Source: Rhodocyclaceae bacterium
GTDB taxonomy: Bacteria > Pseudomonadota > Gammaproteobacteria > Burkholderiales > Rhodocyclaceae
Length of the DNA stretch: 9,772 nucleotides
NCBI GenBank assembly: GCA_016791085.1
Contig: JAEUNN010000313.1
Location: 1 to 9,772, forward strand
Direction: 5' to 3'
The position numbers were made by a program, and so were the translations under genes. A model generated the notes under the pieces. The model saw nothing but the letters and a program-made list of their open reading frames with translations, was not told the DNA's origin and did no database searches. Below, one piece after another: positions 6,301 to 9,772 of the stretch. Position 1 is the first letter of the stretch. Each line of letters starts with the position of its first letter.

Positions 6301-8809
6301 TGCCGCCATTGACCGAGGTGGTTCCGCTCAGGTTATAGGTGCCGGCCATATTCACCGTGCCGGCGCTGGCGGTCACATTGGTGGTCGCGATGCTGCTTGC
6401 CGCGTCCAGGGTGTGCGTGCCGCCGCCAAACTGCAGGGTGCCGGCACCGCTGTAGCTGCCGCCGGTGGCACTGCCTCCGCCGGAAAAGTTCAGCGTGCCG
6501 GTCTGAATTTGCACCGCACCGGTGTTGTTGAAGGTGACCTGCACGGTGGTCGTACCGGCCCCGGCAGATTTGCGGAAGGTGCCGCTGTTGTCGATACGCG
6601 CCAAGGGCGGCGTGCCGATGTCGGCGAAGCCGCTCGCGAACACGGTGTTGTTGCTGCTCGCGTCGATTACCCCGGCATTGGTGATGCGGCCTGAGCCGCC
6701 GCTGCTGGCGCCGTTCAGATCGATGTTGCCGGCAGTCCAGGATATGCTCGAGCCGACCTGATTTTCCAGCACCCGCCCGGCGTCGAGGTTGGTGCCGCCG
6801 CCGGATATCGTGGCGCCACCCTGCAGGATGGTGCTGCCGGCGCCCGCCATGATGCCGCCGGTCAGCGTGGCGGCTCCGGTAACCGTCAGGTTGCCGGTTC
6901 CCGACAAGGTGCCGCCCGACTGGTTGAAATTGGTCACCGTGGCATTGCTGGCGGCGGTGTTCACGGTTCCGCCGCTGATCGTGAGCGTACTGCCCAGGCT
7001 CGTGAGCGTGCCGCTCAGATTCAGGGTGCCGCCGCTGGCCGTGGTGGTTCCGGCGACGTTATAGGTGCCGGCCATATTGACCGTGCCGCTGGCGATGGTC
7101 GCGTTGGTGGTGGTAATGCTGGATGCGGCGTCCAGGGTGTGCGTTCCGCCGCCGAACTGCAGCGTGCCGGCACCGCTGTAACTTGCGCCGGTGCCGCTGC
7201 CGCCGCCCGCGAGGTTGACCGTGCCGGTCTGGACTTGCAGGTTGCCGCTATTGTTGAACGCAAGCTGCACGGAAGTCGTGCCGGTACCCGCGGACTTGCG
7301 GAAGGTGCCGCTATTGTCGAACACCGCCAGCGGGGGGGTGTTGATGTCGACGAAGCCGCTCGCAAATAGGGTGTTGTTGCTGCTGGCATCGATCACGCCG
7401 GCATTGGTGATGCGGCCCGAACCGCCCGCGCCCGAATTGTTCAGGTCGATGTTGCCGGCGCTCCAGGCGATGGTCGAGCCGACCTGGTTTTCCAGCACGC
7501 GGCCGGCATCCAGGTTGGTGCCGCCGCCCGTAATGGTTGCGCCACCCTGCAGTATGGTGCGTCCGCTGCCGCTCATGCTGCCGCCGGAAAGCGCGGCCGT
7601 CCCGGTAACGGTCAGGTTGCCGCTGCCGGTCAAGGTGCCGCCGGTCTGGTTGAAACTGCTTACCGTGGCGTTGCTGGCAGCGGTATTGAGCGTGCCGCCG
7701 CTGATCGTGAGCGTGCTGCCCAGGCTGCTGAGCGTGCCGGTCAGATTGAGCGTGCCGCCGCCCACCGTGGTGGTGCTGCTCACGTTATAGGTGCCGGCCA
7801 TATTGACCGTGCCGTTACTGATGGTCAGGTTGGCGGTGGTGATGCTGGAGGCCGCGTCTATCGTATGCGTGCCGCCACCGAATTGCAGCGTGCCGGCGCC
7901 CATGTAGCTTGCGCCCGTGCCGCTGCCGCCGCCGCTCAGGTTGATCGTGCCGGTCTGCACGTCCACCGTGCCGGTGTTGTTGAACGTTGTCTGTACCGAC
8001 GTGGAGCCGGCACCGCCCGATTTGCGGAAGGTGCCGCTGTTGTCGAACAGCGCCAGCGGCGCGGTATTGATGTCGGCGAAGCCGCTCGCAAAAACGGTGT
8101 TGTTGCTGCTGGCATCGATCACGCCGGCATTGGCGATGCGACCCGAACCGCCGGTACTCAAGTTGTTCAGGTCGAAATTGCCGGCGCTCCAGGCAATGGT
8201 CGAGCCGGTCTGGTTTTCCAGCACGCGGCCGGCGTCCAGGCCGATACCGCCGCCCGTAATGTTCGCACCACCCTGCAGGATGGTGCGGCCGCTGCCGGTC
8301 ATGCTGCCGCCCGACAGCGAGGCCAGGCCGGTAATCGTGAGGTTGCCGCTGCCGCTCAACGTGCCGCTGGTTTGCGTATAGGTGGCCGTGGATGACGCGG
8401 AATCGAGTTGCAGCGTCGCGCCGGTGACGGATGTGTCGGCGGTGTTGCTGAAGCTGCCGGTCACGCGCAGCAGGCCGCTGCCGGTAACCACCAGATTTTC
8501 CTGGCTGATCAGGGACAATATGGTGTCGGAGCCGCTGCGGTGCGTGATGGTTTGCAGCCCGGCGACATTCAGCGTTACGTCGTCGGCGGCACCCGGCAGC
8601 AGCGGATTGCTGCTCCAGTTGGCCGCGACATCCCAAAATCCCGTGGCGCCGGTCCAGTTTATCGACGCCGCGCCAGCCGGCGTGCCGAGCGCAAGCGCCA
8701 GCACGGTCGGGCTGAATGCGGTCGCCAGTTTGACCCGACGCGCCAGTTCCGCAAAGCGGCCGGCGCGTAGCGCGAAGCGGCAATGCGTACGAGGTTTCGC
8801 TGCAGCCAT
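1..8809 (-). CDS. giant exported repeat protein with choice-of-anchor-D-like repeats (3' end outside window)
   Basis: One minus-strand frame runs from an ATG at 8809 to the left edge, 2,936 codons, with no stop met in my translation. Landmark codons at 8212, 3460, 2524 and 364 are all in phase with the ATG. The start is fixed by AGGAGG five bases upstream; the next in-frame Met is residue 170. Order: signal peptide (about 1-47); N-terminal segment with WTG, FWD and NWS (about 50-105); eight large Gly/Ser/Thr/Asn-rich modules with LENQ ending at residues 200, 442, 684, 926, 1149, 1372, 1578 and 1784; a linker and one divergent unit (to 2095); then 120-residue units from 2096. The latter read like choice-of-anchor-D domains (PVNLGN..VG...QALTISN, later SDGxGTSGL). 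I saw no Cys after residue 10. Such beta-strand repeat proteins are usually exported and surface- or matrix-associated; a role in adhesion, biofilm or sheath is inference. The anchor (PEP-CTERM, IPTL-CTERM or autotransporter barrel) is not visible. Confidence 0.93.
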   Translation of the reverse strand, partial: MAAAKPRTHCRFALRAGRFAELARRVKLATAFSPTVLALALGTPAGAASINWTGATGFWDVAANWSSNPLLPGAADDVTLNVAGLQTITHRSGSDTILSLISQENLVVTGSGLLRVTGSFSNTADTSVTGATLQLDSASSTATYTQTSGTLSGSGNLTITGLASLSGGSMTGSGRTILQGGANITGGGIGLDAGRVLENQTGSTIAWSAGNFDLNNLSTGGSGRIANAGVIDASSNNTVFASGFADINTAPLALFDNSGTFRKSGGAGSTSVQTTFNNTGTVDVQTGTINLSGGGSGTGASYMGAGTLQFGGGTHTIDAASSITTANLTISNGTVNMAGTYNVSSTTTVGGGTLNLTGTLSSLGSTLTISGGTLNTAASNATVSSFNQTGGTLTGSGNLTVTGTAALSGGSMSGSGRTILQGGATITGGGTNLDAGRVLENQVGSTIAWSAGNIDLNNSGAGGSGRITNAGVIDASSNNTLFASGFVDINTPPLAVFDNSGTFRKSAGTGTTSVQLAFNNSGNLQVQTGTVNLAGGGSGTGASYSGAGTLQFGGGTHTLDAASSITTTNATIASGTVNMAGTYNVAGTTTASGGTLNLSGTLTSLGSTLTISGGTVNTAASNATVTNFNQSGGTLSGTGNLTVTGAATLTGGIMAGAGSTILQGGATISGGGTNLDAGRVLENQVGSSISWTAGNIDLNGASSGGSGRITNAGVIDASSNNTVFASGFADIGTPPLARIDNSGTFRKSAGAGTTTVQVTFNNTGAVQIQTGTLNFSGGGSATGGSYSGAGTLQFGGGTHTLDAASSIATTNVTASAGTVNMAGTYNLSGTTSVNGGTLSLSGPLASLGNSLVITSGTLDIGANNAAVTSFSQSGGTLAGTGNLSVSAAATLTGGIMTGSGHTILASGATISGSGINLDAGRVLENQAGMTIAWTAGSIDFNGLSTGGSGRISNAGIFDASNNNTMFATGFADVNTAPLARFDNSGTFRKSAGTGATTVQVTFNNTGNVQVQSGTVNMTGGGAHTGNFDVAAGTTLQFGGGSHTISAGAITSPGRVLVSSGSVGITTAYSIAGATEITNGTLDISGGAATTGQFTQSGGTLSGSSNLTVTGAAVLSGGTMSGAGRTILQAGATISGGATNLDSGRVLENQIGSTVAWSAGNIDMNNVNGGGSGRIENAGTFDASNNNTVFATGFGDVNSAPLARFDNSGTFRKSAGAGTTSIQVTFNNTGNVQVQSGTLNLSAGGAHSGNFNVLAGTTLQFGGGTHTISAGTITSPGRVLVSSGSVNITAAYSIAGLTEITGGTLDISGGAATTGQYTQSSGTLSGSSNLTVSGLASLSGGTMTGSGRTILAGGATIASGGANLDAGRVLENQAASTVTWSAGNIDMNNVNGGGSGRISNAGTFDAASNNTIFATGFGDVGSAPLPRFDNSGAFRKTAGAGTTSVQVEFNNTGSVQVQTGTINLSAGGTHTGNFSTNAGATLQFGGGTHNLNGGAASTAGTLQLSSGTVNVNTAYTVSGAGVFNMAGGTLTGAGDLTLAAAGNFTGGTMSGNARTIVQGGATISGGGLNLDAGRVLENQVGSTISWNAGNIDLNQTANGGSGRIANAGIIDAASNNTLFATAFADVAGAPLPRFDNSGTLRKSAGAGTTSVQVEFNNSGSVEVQSGTINLSAGGAHTGNFSTAAATTLQFGGGTHNLNGGAANTSGNFVIAAGTVNVNTAYTVSGSGTFSLANGTITGPADLTLAAAGNFTGGAMTGNARTIVQGGATISGGGMNLDAGRALENQASSTISWNAGNIDLNQTANGGSGRITNAGIFDATSNNSLFATGFADVASAPLPRVDNSGTFRKSAGAGTTTVSVSFANSGTVLAQSGTMSFTQGVQGAAGTIQVDTGGTFSHGAASTTGNLIHNGSGGSSLNLNAQNMTVQIDYNNASFGVGNAFNARANVAGTGQILAGGNTAEALTGAQISNGNAAVATLTIGNVHVGGTNFNYRVANTGNSGPSLRGALQTSVNGGNITDARLSGSGVTASNFGPIAGGADSGDLTVTFTAASAGLLAPMAGQTVHFANNFSNVATQNLNITLAAGAAAYNLAAAGAVTPNPVVLGNQRVGGTTAGALTISNIAPAGAFTEGLNASFGAGSGASGNGGAVSLLAGGASNNSSMAVLLDTSTAGARVGSVTVNFESDGTGTSGLGITALASQVVSVQGNVFRLAQASAHTPEPVNLGNRHVGDVATQALTISNTATNDGFSERLNASLGGATAGITASGAVSQLAAGGSNSTNLVVGIDTSTAGAKAGTATITLQSDGAGTSGLAAIGIGTQTVNVSGAVYRFAAPSAHTPEPVNLGNVRVGAVATQALTISNNAVADGFSESLNASLGGATAGITATGSVNQLAAGGSNSSSLVVGLDTSSAGAKAGTATITLQSDGAGTSGLGITGLGTQTVNVSGNVFRLAQASAHTPEPVNLGNRHVGDVATQALTISNTATNDGFSERLNASLGGATAGITASGSVSQLAAGGSNSTNLVVGIDTSTAGAKAGTATITLQSDGAGTSGLAAIGLGTQTVNVSGAVYRFAAPSAHAPEPVNLGNVRVGAVATQALTISNNAVADGFSEALNASLGGATAGVTATGSVNQLAAGGSNNSSLVVGLDTSTAGAKVGTATISLQSDGTGTSGLGITGLGAQTVNVSGNVFRLAQASAHSPEPVNLGNRHVGDVATQALTISNTATNDGFSERLNASLGGATAGITASGAVSQLAAGGSNSTNLVVGLDTATAGAKAGTATITLQSDGAGTSGLAAIGLGTQTVNVSGAVYRFAAANTLAPVNFGVVHVGDVVQQSLSITNTAVADGFSESLNASFGATSDARITTSGSVGLLAAGASSNAMSIGLNTAAAGAINGSVTVNFASDGSGTSGLGITALPSQLVGVSGDIQMTGSVFRLAQP
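365..2524 (-). repeat. array of six tandem 360-base (120-residue) choice-of-anchor-D-like units
   Basis: Unit starts at 2524, 2164, 1804, 1444, 1084 and 724 keep an exact 360-base spacing. Each reads roughly (T/S/A)PEPVNLGN, VG, QALTISN, DGFSE.LNASLGG, LAAGGSN, V.LDT..AGAK, TATITLQSDG, GTSGL and QTVNVSG. The first unit is more divergent (TPNPVVLGNQRVGG, NFESDG). Units 2, 4 and 6 share NRHVGD, TNDGFSERLN and GAVYRF. Units 3 and 5 share NVRVGA, VADGFSE and GNVFRLAQASAH. By eye, same-type copies differ at roughly one base in ten over sampled stretches. The strand pattern fits Ig-like beta sandwiches; the ligand, if any, is unknown. Confidence 0.92.
2525..3460 (-). other. last core module, linker and divergent anchor-D-like unit inside the giant gene
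   Basis: This stretch joins the two arrays (about residues 1784-2095). It begins with the eighth LENQ core (WNAGNIDLNQ, then RVDNSGTFRKSAG). It then leaves the repeat pattern into a linker with QGVQGAAGTIQVDTGG, GSSLNLNAQNMTV and GTGQILAGGN. From about 2895 a divergent unit starts (TLTIGNVHVGGTNFNYRVAN) and continues through GVTASNFGPIAGG and FTAASAGLLAP, which matches choice-of-anchor-D style. It is about 120-125 residues long but clearly different from the 360-base units that follow, so it may be the older founder type. Confidence 0.7.
3461..4696 (-). repeat. short-tier repeat array: two tandem 618-base (206-residue) periods
   Basis: LENQ codons ending at 4696, 4078 and 3460 are exactly 618 bases apart. 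The core is again conserved (GGSGRI.NAG..DA.SNN, PLPRFDNSG), and FRKTAG and LRKSAG variants occur. The third spacer type is marked by HTGNFST, TLQFGGGTHNLNGGAA, GTVNVNTAYTVSG and DLTLAAAGNFTGG. It is the shortest spacer and comes last in protein order. Confidence 0.9.
4697..6034 (-). repeat. medium-tier repeat array: two tandem 669-base (223-residue) periods
   Basis: LENQ codons ending at 6034, 5365 and 4696 are exactly 669 bases apart. The core matches the long tier (WSAGNIDMNN, GGSGRI.NAGTFDAS, RFDNSGTFRKSAG), but the spacer is a different, shorter sequence. It is marked by HSGNFNV or HTGNFDV, TTLQFGGG, a SPGRVLVSSGSV stretch, AYSIAG.TEIT and TLDISGGAATTGQ. The two copies are very similar to each other. 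The tier looks like a separate duplication event using its own spacer. Confidence 0.9.
6035..8212 (-). repeat. long-tier repeat array: three tandem 726-base (242-residue) periods
   Basis: The LENQ codons ending at 8212, 7486, 6760 and 6034 are spaced exactly 726 bases apart. Each period holds a core: LENQ, then a Trp four to seven residues on (as in STIAWSAGN), GGSGRI.NAG..DAS, FDNSGTFRKS (variant IDNSG) and a FNN.G..QTGT stretch. A long spacer follows with GTLQFGGGTHT, GTVNMAGTYN, a GGTLNL.G.L.SLG stretch, NTAASNATV and FNQ.GGTL. Short glycine-, threonine- and asparagine-rich strands with regular turns suggest a beta-solenoid, by inference. All periods are multiples of three and in frame. 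Confidence 0.9.
8669..8809 (-). other. signal peptide of the giant protein (about residues 1-47)
   Basis: The first 47 residues have a long basic n-region (Lys5, Arg7, Arg11, Arg15, Arg18, Arg24-Arg25, Lys27), a hydrophobic stretch (about residues 28-42, including TVLALALG) and a small-residue cleavage site after Ala-Gly-Ala at 45-47. One residue later is also possible. The mature protein would begin near ASINWTG. The n-region is longer than in a standard Sec signal, but no other start with a ribosome binding site is available. I saw no lipobox cysteine and no twin-arginine consensus, since Arg24-Arg25 is not followed by the expected FLK-type residues. This points to Sec-dependent export. Confidence 0.75.
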
Positions 8810-8812
8810 ATG

Positions 8813-8820
8813 ACCCTCCT
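8813..8820 (-). promoter_or_regulatory. strong Shine-Dalgarno of the giant gene
   Basis: Read on the minus strand, AGGAGGGT lies directly upstream of the ATG at 8809, with five bases between AGGAGG and the start codon. It is a near-perfect anti-16S match and decides the start. It also rules out the longer frame-shifted reading that begins at 9011. Confidence 0.88.
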
Positions 8821-8854
8821 GATGGCAGGGGCCGCTGTGCCACCAGCGTGCCCG

Positions 8855-8888
8855 CGCCGCCGGACCTACCCCAGGTCCCGAGGCGGCG
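8855..8888 (-). promoter_or_regulatory. stable two-part hairpin in the leader of the giant gene
   Basis: In the minus-strand RNA, CGCCGCC pairs with GGCGGCG (outer stem, 7 pairs). Inside it, GGACCU pairs with AGGUCC (6 pairs) around a GGGGU loop, and UCG forms a bulge on the 5' side. It lies 34 bases before the Shine-Dalgarno. No U-tract follows, so it is more likely a translational, stability or protein-binding element than a terminator. It matches no riboswitch class I know; conserved GEMM (c-di-GMP) bases are absent. Confidence 0.5.
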
Positions 8889-8987
8889 TCTTGACCCCGC
8901 GCGCGCATGATCGTTGCGCTCTGCGCTGGCCCATAGTCCAAACCCGGCTGCCCCAGTGGAACACCCGGATGCCGTGCTGCATATGTC

Positions 8988-9001
8988 CATGGGTGCCCAT
9001 G
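8988..9001. repeat. perfect palindrome CATGGG-TG-CCCATG
   Basis: Six-base arms at 8988-8993 and 8996-9001 with a two-base centre form a perfect inverted repeat, just downstream of the possible -10 box. It would fall near the transcription start or early leader of the giant gene. It may be a repressor site or may be chance. Confidence 0.35.
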
Positions 9002-9006
9002 CATAA

Positions 9007-9012
9007 ATCATA
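9007..9012 (-). promoter_or_regulatory. possible -10 box (TATGAT) for the giant gene
   Basis: TATGAT on the minus strand lies in the most AT-rich part of the intergenic region (about 9002-9080), about 200 bases before the ATG. No good -35 box lies 16-18 bases upstream; the candidates there (such as AAATCA) match poorly. If real, it may need an activator. I found no sigma-54 pattern with correct GG-N10-GC spacing. Confidence 0.3.
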
Positions 9013-9029
9013 CTAACTGGTCAGTGCGT
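9012..9029. promoter_or_regulatory. operator-like palindrome (ACnnACTGnnCAGTnnGT)
   Basis: An 18-base interrupted palindrome is centred at 9020/9021, with ACTG and CAGT as inner arms and AC and GT as outer arms. The type and size fit a dimeric helix-turn-helix repressor site. It touches the possible -10 hexamer at 9007-9012, a position where binding would block transcription of the giant gene. The regulator is not identifiable from this window. Confidence 0.35.
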
Positions 9030-9051
9030 TGATTTGATGAGGTTTATTTGC

Positions 9052-9083
9052 GTCGAGTGGGCGTTTCTGTAAAAAAACTCGAC
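9052..9083. repeat. inverted repeat GTCGAGT / ACTCGAC in the intergenic region
   Basis: The arms at 9052-9058 and 9077-9083 are perfect 7-base complements, separated by an 18-base spacer that includes an A-run. The spacing suits either a hairpin or a two-site protein-binding element. It sits upstream of the possible -10 box of the giant gene, where an activator site could lie. Function is unknown. Confidence 0.45.
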
Positions 9084-9109
9084 ACGCGCATGGCATCGCG
9101 GGAGCGCGT
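9071..9109 (-). terminator. possible weak intrinsic terminator with T7 run
   Basis: On the minus strand, ACGCGC (9109-9104) can pair with GCGCGT (9089-9084) around a 14-base loop. A six-base gap and seven T residues (9077-9071) follow. The stem is short and the gap large, so this is a weak candidate for ending hemF transcription. The same T-run belongs to the inverted repeat at 9052-9083. Confidence 0.25.
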
Positions 9110-9295
9110 CCGCATAGCCCGGATGGGAGCGCATGGACCTATGCGCGGCGCAGGCTGGCGCGCAGCGGCTGAGGGCCGGACAGGGCTGGTCCGCGCCATG
9201 GCCGGTTGCCTGGGGGCGTTGCGGGAGTTCAGGCTGCGCTGCGGAGCGCGGTCAAGCGACTTTGGGCTGGCTCCGGCACCGGCCGGGCGGCGCCA

Positions 9296-9329
9296 GTGCC
9301 GGGCGCCGCTCGGCTATTGCGCCCGGCAC
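9296..9329 (-). terminator. strong GC hairpin after hemF (terminator-like, no U-tract)
   Basis: Thirteen bases past the hemF stop, GTGCCGGGCGC and GCGCCCGGCAC form a perfect 11-base-pair stem around a 12-base loop (9307-9318). No T-run follows on either strand, so it is not a textbook intrinsic terminator. It could still terminate weakly, protect the hemF mRNA 3' end or assist Rho. Nearby GGCAC (about 9275) and other GC repeats could form competing structures. Confidence 0.5.
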
Positions 9330-9342
9330 GGCGGCGCGAGGT

Positions 9343-9772
9343 TTACAGCCAGTCGCGCGGCGGAAGAAATTGCTCGTACAGCGACGCTTCCGGCGTGCCG
9401 GCTTGCGGCTGCCAGTTGTAGCGCCAGCGCACGATGGGCGGCATGGACATCAGGATGGATTCGGTGCGCCCGCCCGACTGCAGGCCGAATAGCGTGCCGC
9501 GGTCGAACACCAGATTGAATTCGACATAGCGGCCGCGCCGGTAGGCTTGGAAGTCGCGCTCGCGCTCGCCATAGGGCAGGTCGCGGCGGCGCTCCGCGAT
9601 GGGGCAATAGGCGGCCAGAAAGGCTTCGCCGACGCTTTGGGTCAGGGCATAGGCATGGTCGAAATCGACCTTGCCGTCGGCGCCGAAATCGTCGAAAAAG
9701 ACGCCGCCCACGCCACGCGCTTCGTTGCGGTGCTTGAGGTAAAAGTATTCGTCGCACCAGCGCTTGAAGCGC
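9343..9772 (-). CDS. hemF: aerobic coproporphyrinogen III oxidase, C-terminal half (5' end outside window)
   Basis: HemF catalyses the O2-dependent oxidative decarboxylation of coproporphyrinogen III to protoporphyrinogen IX in haem synthesis, as a cytosolic homodimer. The visible 142 residues cover about half of the usual length near 300. They start in the family signature: KRWC, DEYFY, then KHRNE (its His is one of the conserved metal-site histidines of the family), ARGVGG and VFFDDF. Further family blocks follow: PIAERRRDLPYGERER, YRRGRYVEFNLVFDRGT, LFGLQSGGRTESILMSMPP and VRWRYNWQP, and the protein ends FLPPRDWL before TAA at 9343-9345. The GTG at 9711 is an internal Val, not a start, because the signature continues upstream of it to the edge. 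The gene looks intact. It points the same way as the giant gene, but a 533-base gap and a hairpin make a shared operon unlikely. Confidence 0.97.
   Translation of the reverse strand, partial: RFKRWCDEYFYLKHRNEARGVGGVFFDDFGADGKVDFDHAYALTQSVGEAFLAAYCPIAERRRDLPYGERERDFQAYRRGRYVEFNLVFDRGTLFGLQSGGRTESILMSMPPIVRWRYNWQPQAGTPEASLYEQFLPPRDWL

Larger units (their letters stand above)
8821..9342. other. intergenic region between hemF and the giant gene, no supported gene
   Basis: No protein or RNA gene is supported here. Open frames crossing it on both strands lack a ribosome binding site and give Arg/Ala-rich products typical of antisense GC-rich DNA. It has three parts: a GC-rich stretch with hairpins next to hemF (about 9090-9342), an AT-rich island with palindromes (about 9002-9080), and a GC-rich leader with a hairpin (8821-8990). 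This layout suits separate transcription of the giant gene. Confidence 0.7.

Noticed and set aside
1412..6694. Long plus-strand open frames (1412-2752, 3045-4478, 4865-6694 and others) of up to about 600 codons.
   Set aside because: They are antisense to the giant gene, follow its repeat period, lack ribosome binding sites, and encode Arg/Ala/Gly- or Pro/Val/Leu-rich sequence typical of GC-rich reverse frames.
1..8809. Classification as a filamentous haemagglutinin (TpsA) or trimeric autotransporter adhesin.
   Set aside because: No TPS-type N-terminal secretion domain motifs or YadA-type head/neck motifs were seen. The N-terminus and later units fit beta-strand repeat and choice-of-anchor-D proteins better. 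The C-terminus is not visible, so a barrel cannot be fully excluded.
8821..8850. Sigma-54 promoter from TGGCAC near 8840 on the minus strand.
   Set aside because: The -12 element is wrong (no GC ten bases after the GG), and it lies too close to the ribosome binding site to be a promoter.
8821..9000. c-di-GMP (GEMM-I) riboswitch, suggested by CAGCCGGGTT near 8950 on the minus strand.
   Set aside because: The conserved GCAAA and GGACGCAAAGCC blocks are absent, and the leader pairs as a simple hairpin instead.
7815..9011. Minus-strand open frame of 398 codons starting at 9011 and overlapping the start of the giant gene.
   Set aside because: It is out of frame with the giant gene, has no Shine-Dalgarno, and becomes Arg/Gln/His-rich low-complexity sequence. 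The frame from 8809 has a ribosome binding site, signal peptide and clear domains.
9048..9518. Plus-strand open frame of 156 codons over the intergenic region and the hemF end.
   Set aside because: It runs antisense into hemF and gives an Arg/Ala-rich product with no recognisable domain or ribosome binding site.
9343..9711. GTG at 9711 as the start of a short separate protein.
   Set aside because: The HemF signature continues upstream of it in the same frame to the window edge, so this codon is internal.

Overview
The window is strongly GC-rich and looks bacterial. It most resembles a betaproteobacterium: it carries the end of an aerobic-type hemF, and a giant exported repeat protein of the kind common in PEP-CTERM or IPTL-CTERM betaproteobacteria. 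The taxon is inferred from style only. All real coding sequence is on the minus strand. The many open frames on the plus strand are antisense shadows of a stop-poor, GC-rich repeat gene.

Layout in the direction of transcription, from high to low coordinates. Positions 9772-9343 hold the C-terminal half of hemF (O2-dependent coproporphyrinogen III oxidase), cut by the window edge. Positions 9342-8810 are a 533-base intergenic region. It has a strong GC hairpin just after hemF, an AT-rich island (about 9002-9080) with several inverted repeats and a possible -10 box, then a GC-rich leader with a long stable hairpin and a very good Shine-Dalgarno. From 8809 to the left edge runs one uninterrupted frame of 2,936 codons that has not ended at base 1.

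The giant protein has a signal peptide (about residues 1-47) and a short W/NWS-type N-terminal segment. After that come eight large modules marked by an LENQ motif. Seven motif-to-motif distances form three exact tiers: 726, 726, 726, then 669, 669, then 618, 618 bases. Each module joins a conserved core to a tier-specific spacer. A divergent linker follows, then a second array in choice-of-anchor-D style: six units of exactly 360 bases and a seventh variant unit at the edge. Its inner units alternate between two types, giving a 720-base super-repeat. The C-terminus, and with it the anchoring mechanism, is outside the window.

The two genes probably do not work together. hemF is a housekeeping haem-synthesis gene. 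The giant gene looks like a separately transcribed surface or matrix protein downstream of it. No mobile element, CRISPR array, tRNA or rRNA was seen. The most notable feature is the layered, length-exact repeat architecture of the giant gene.
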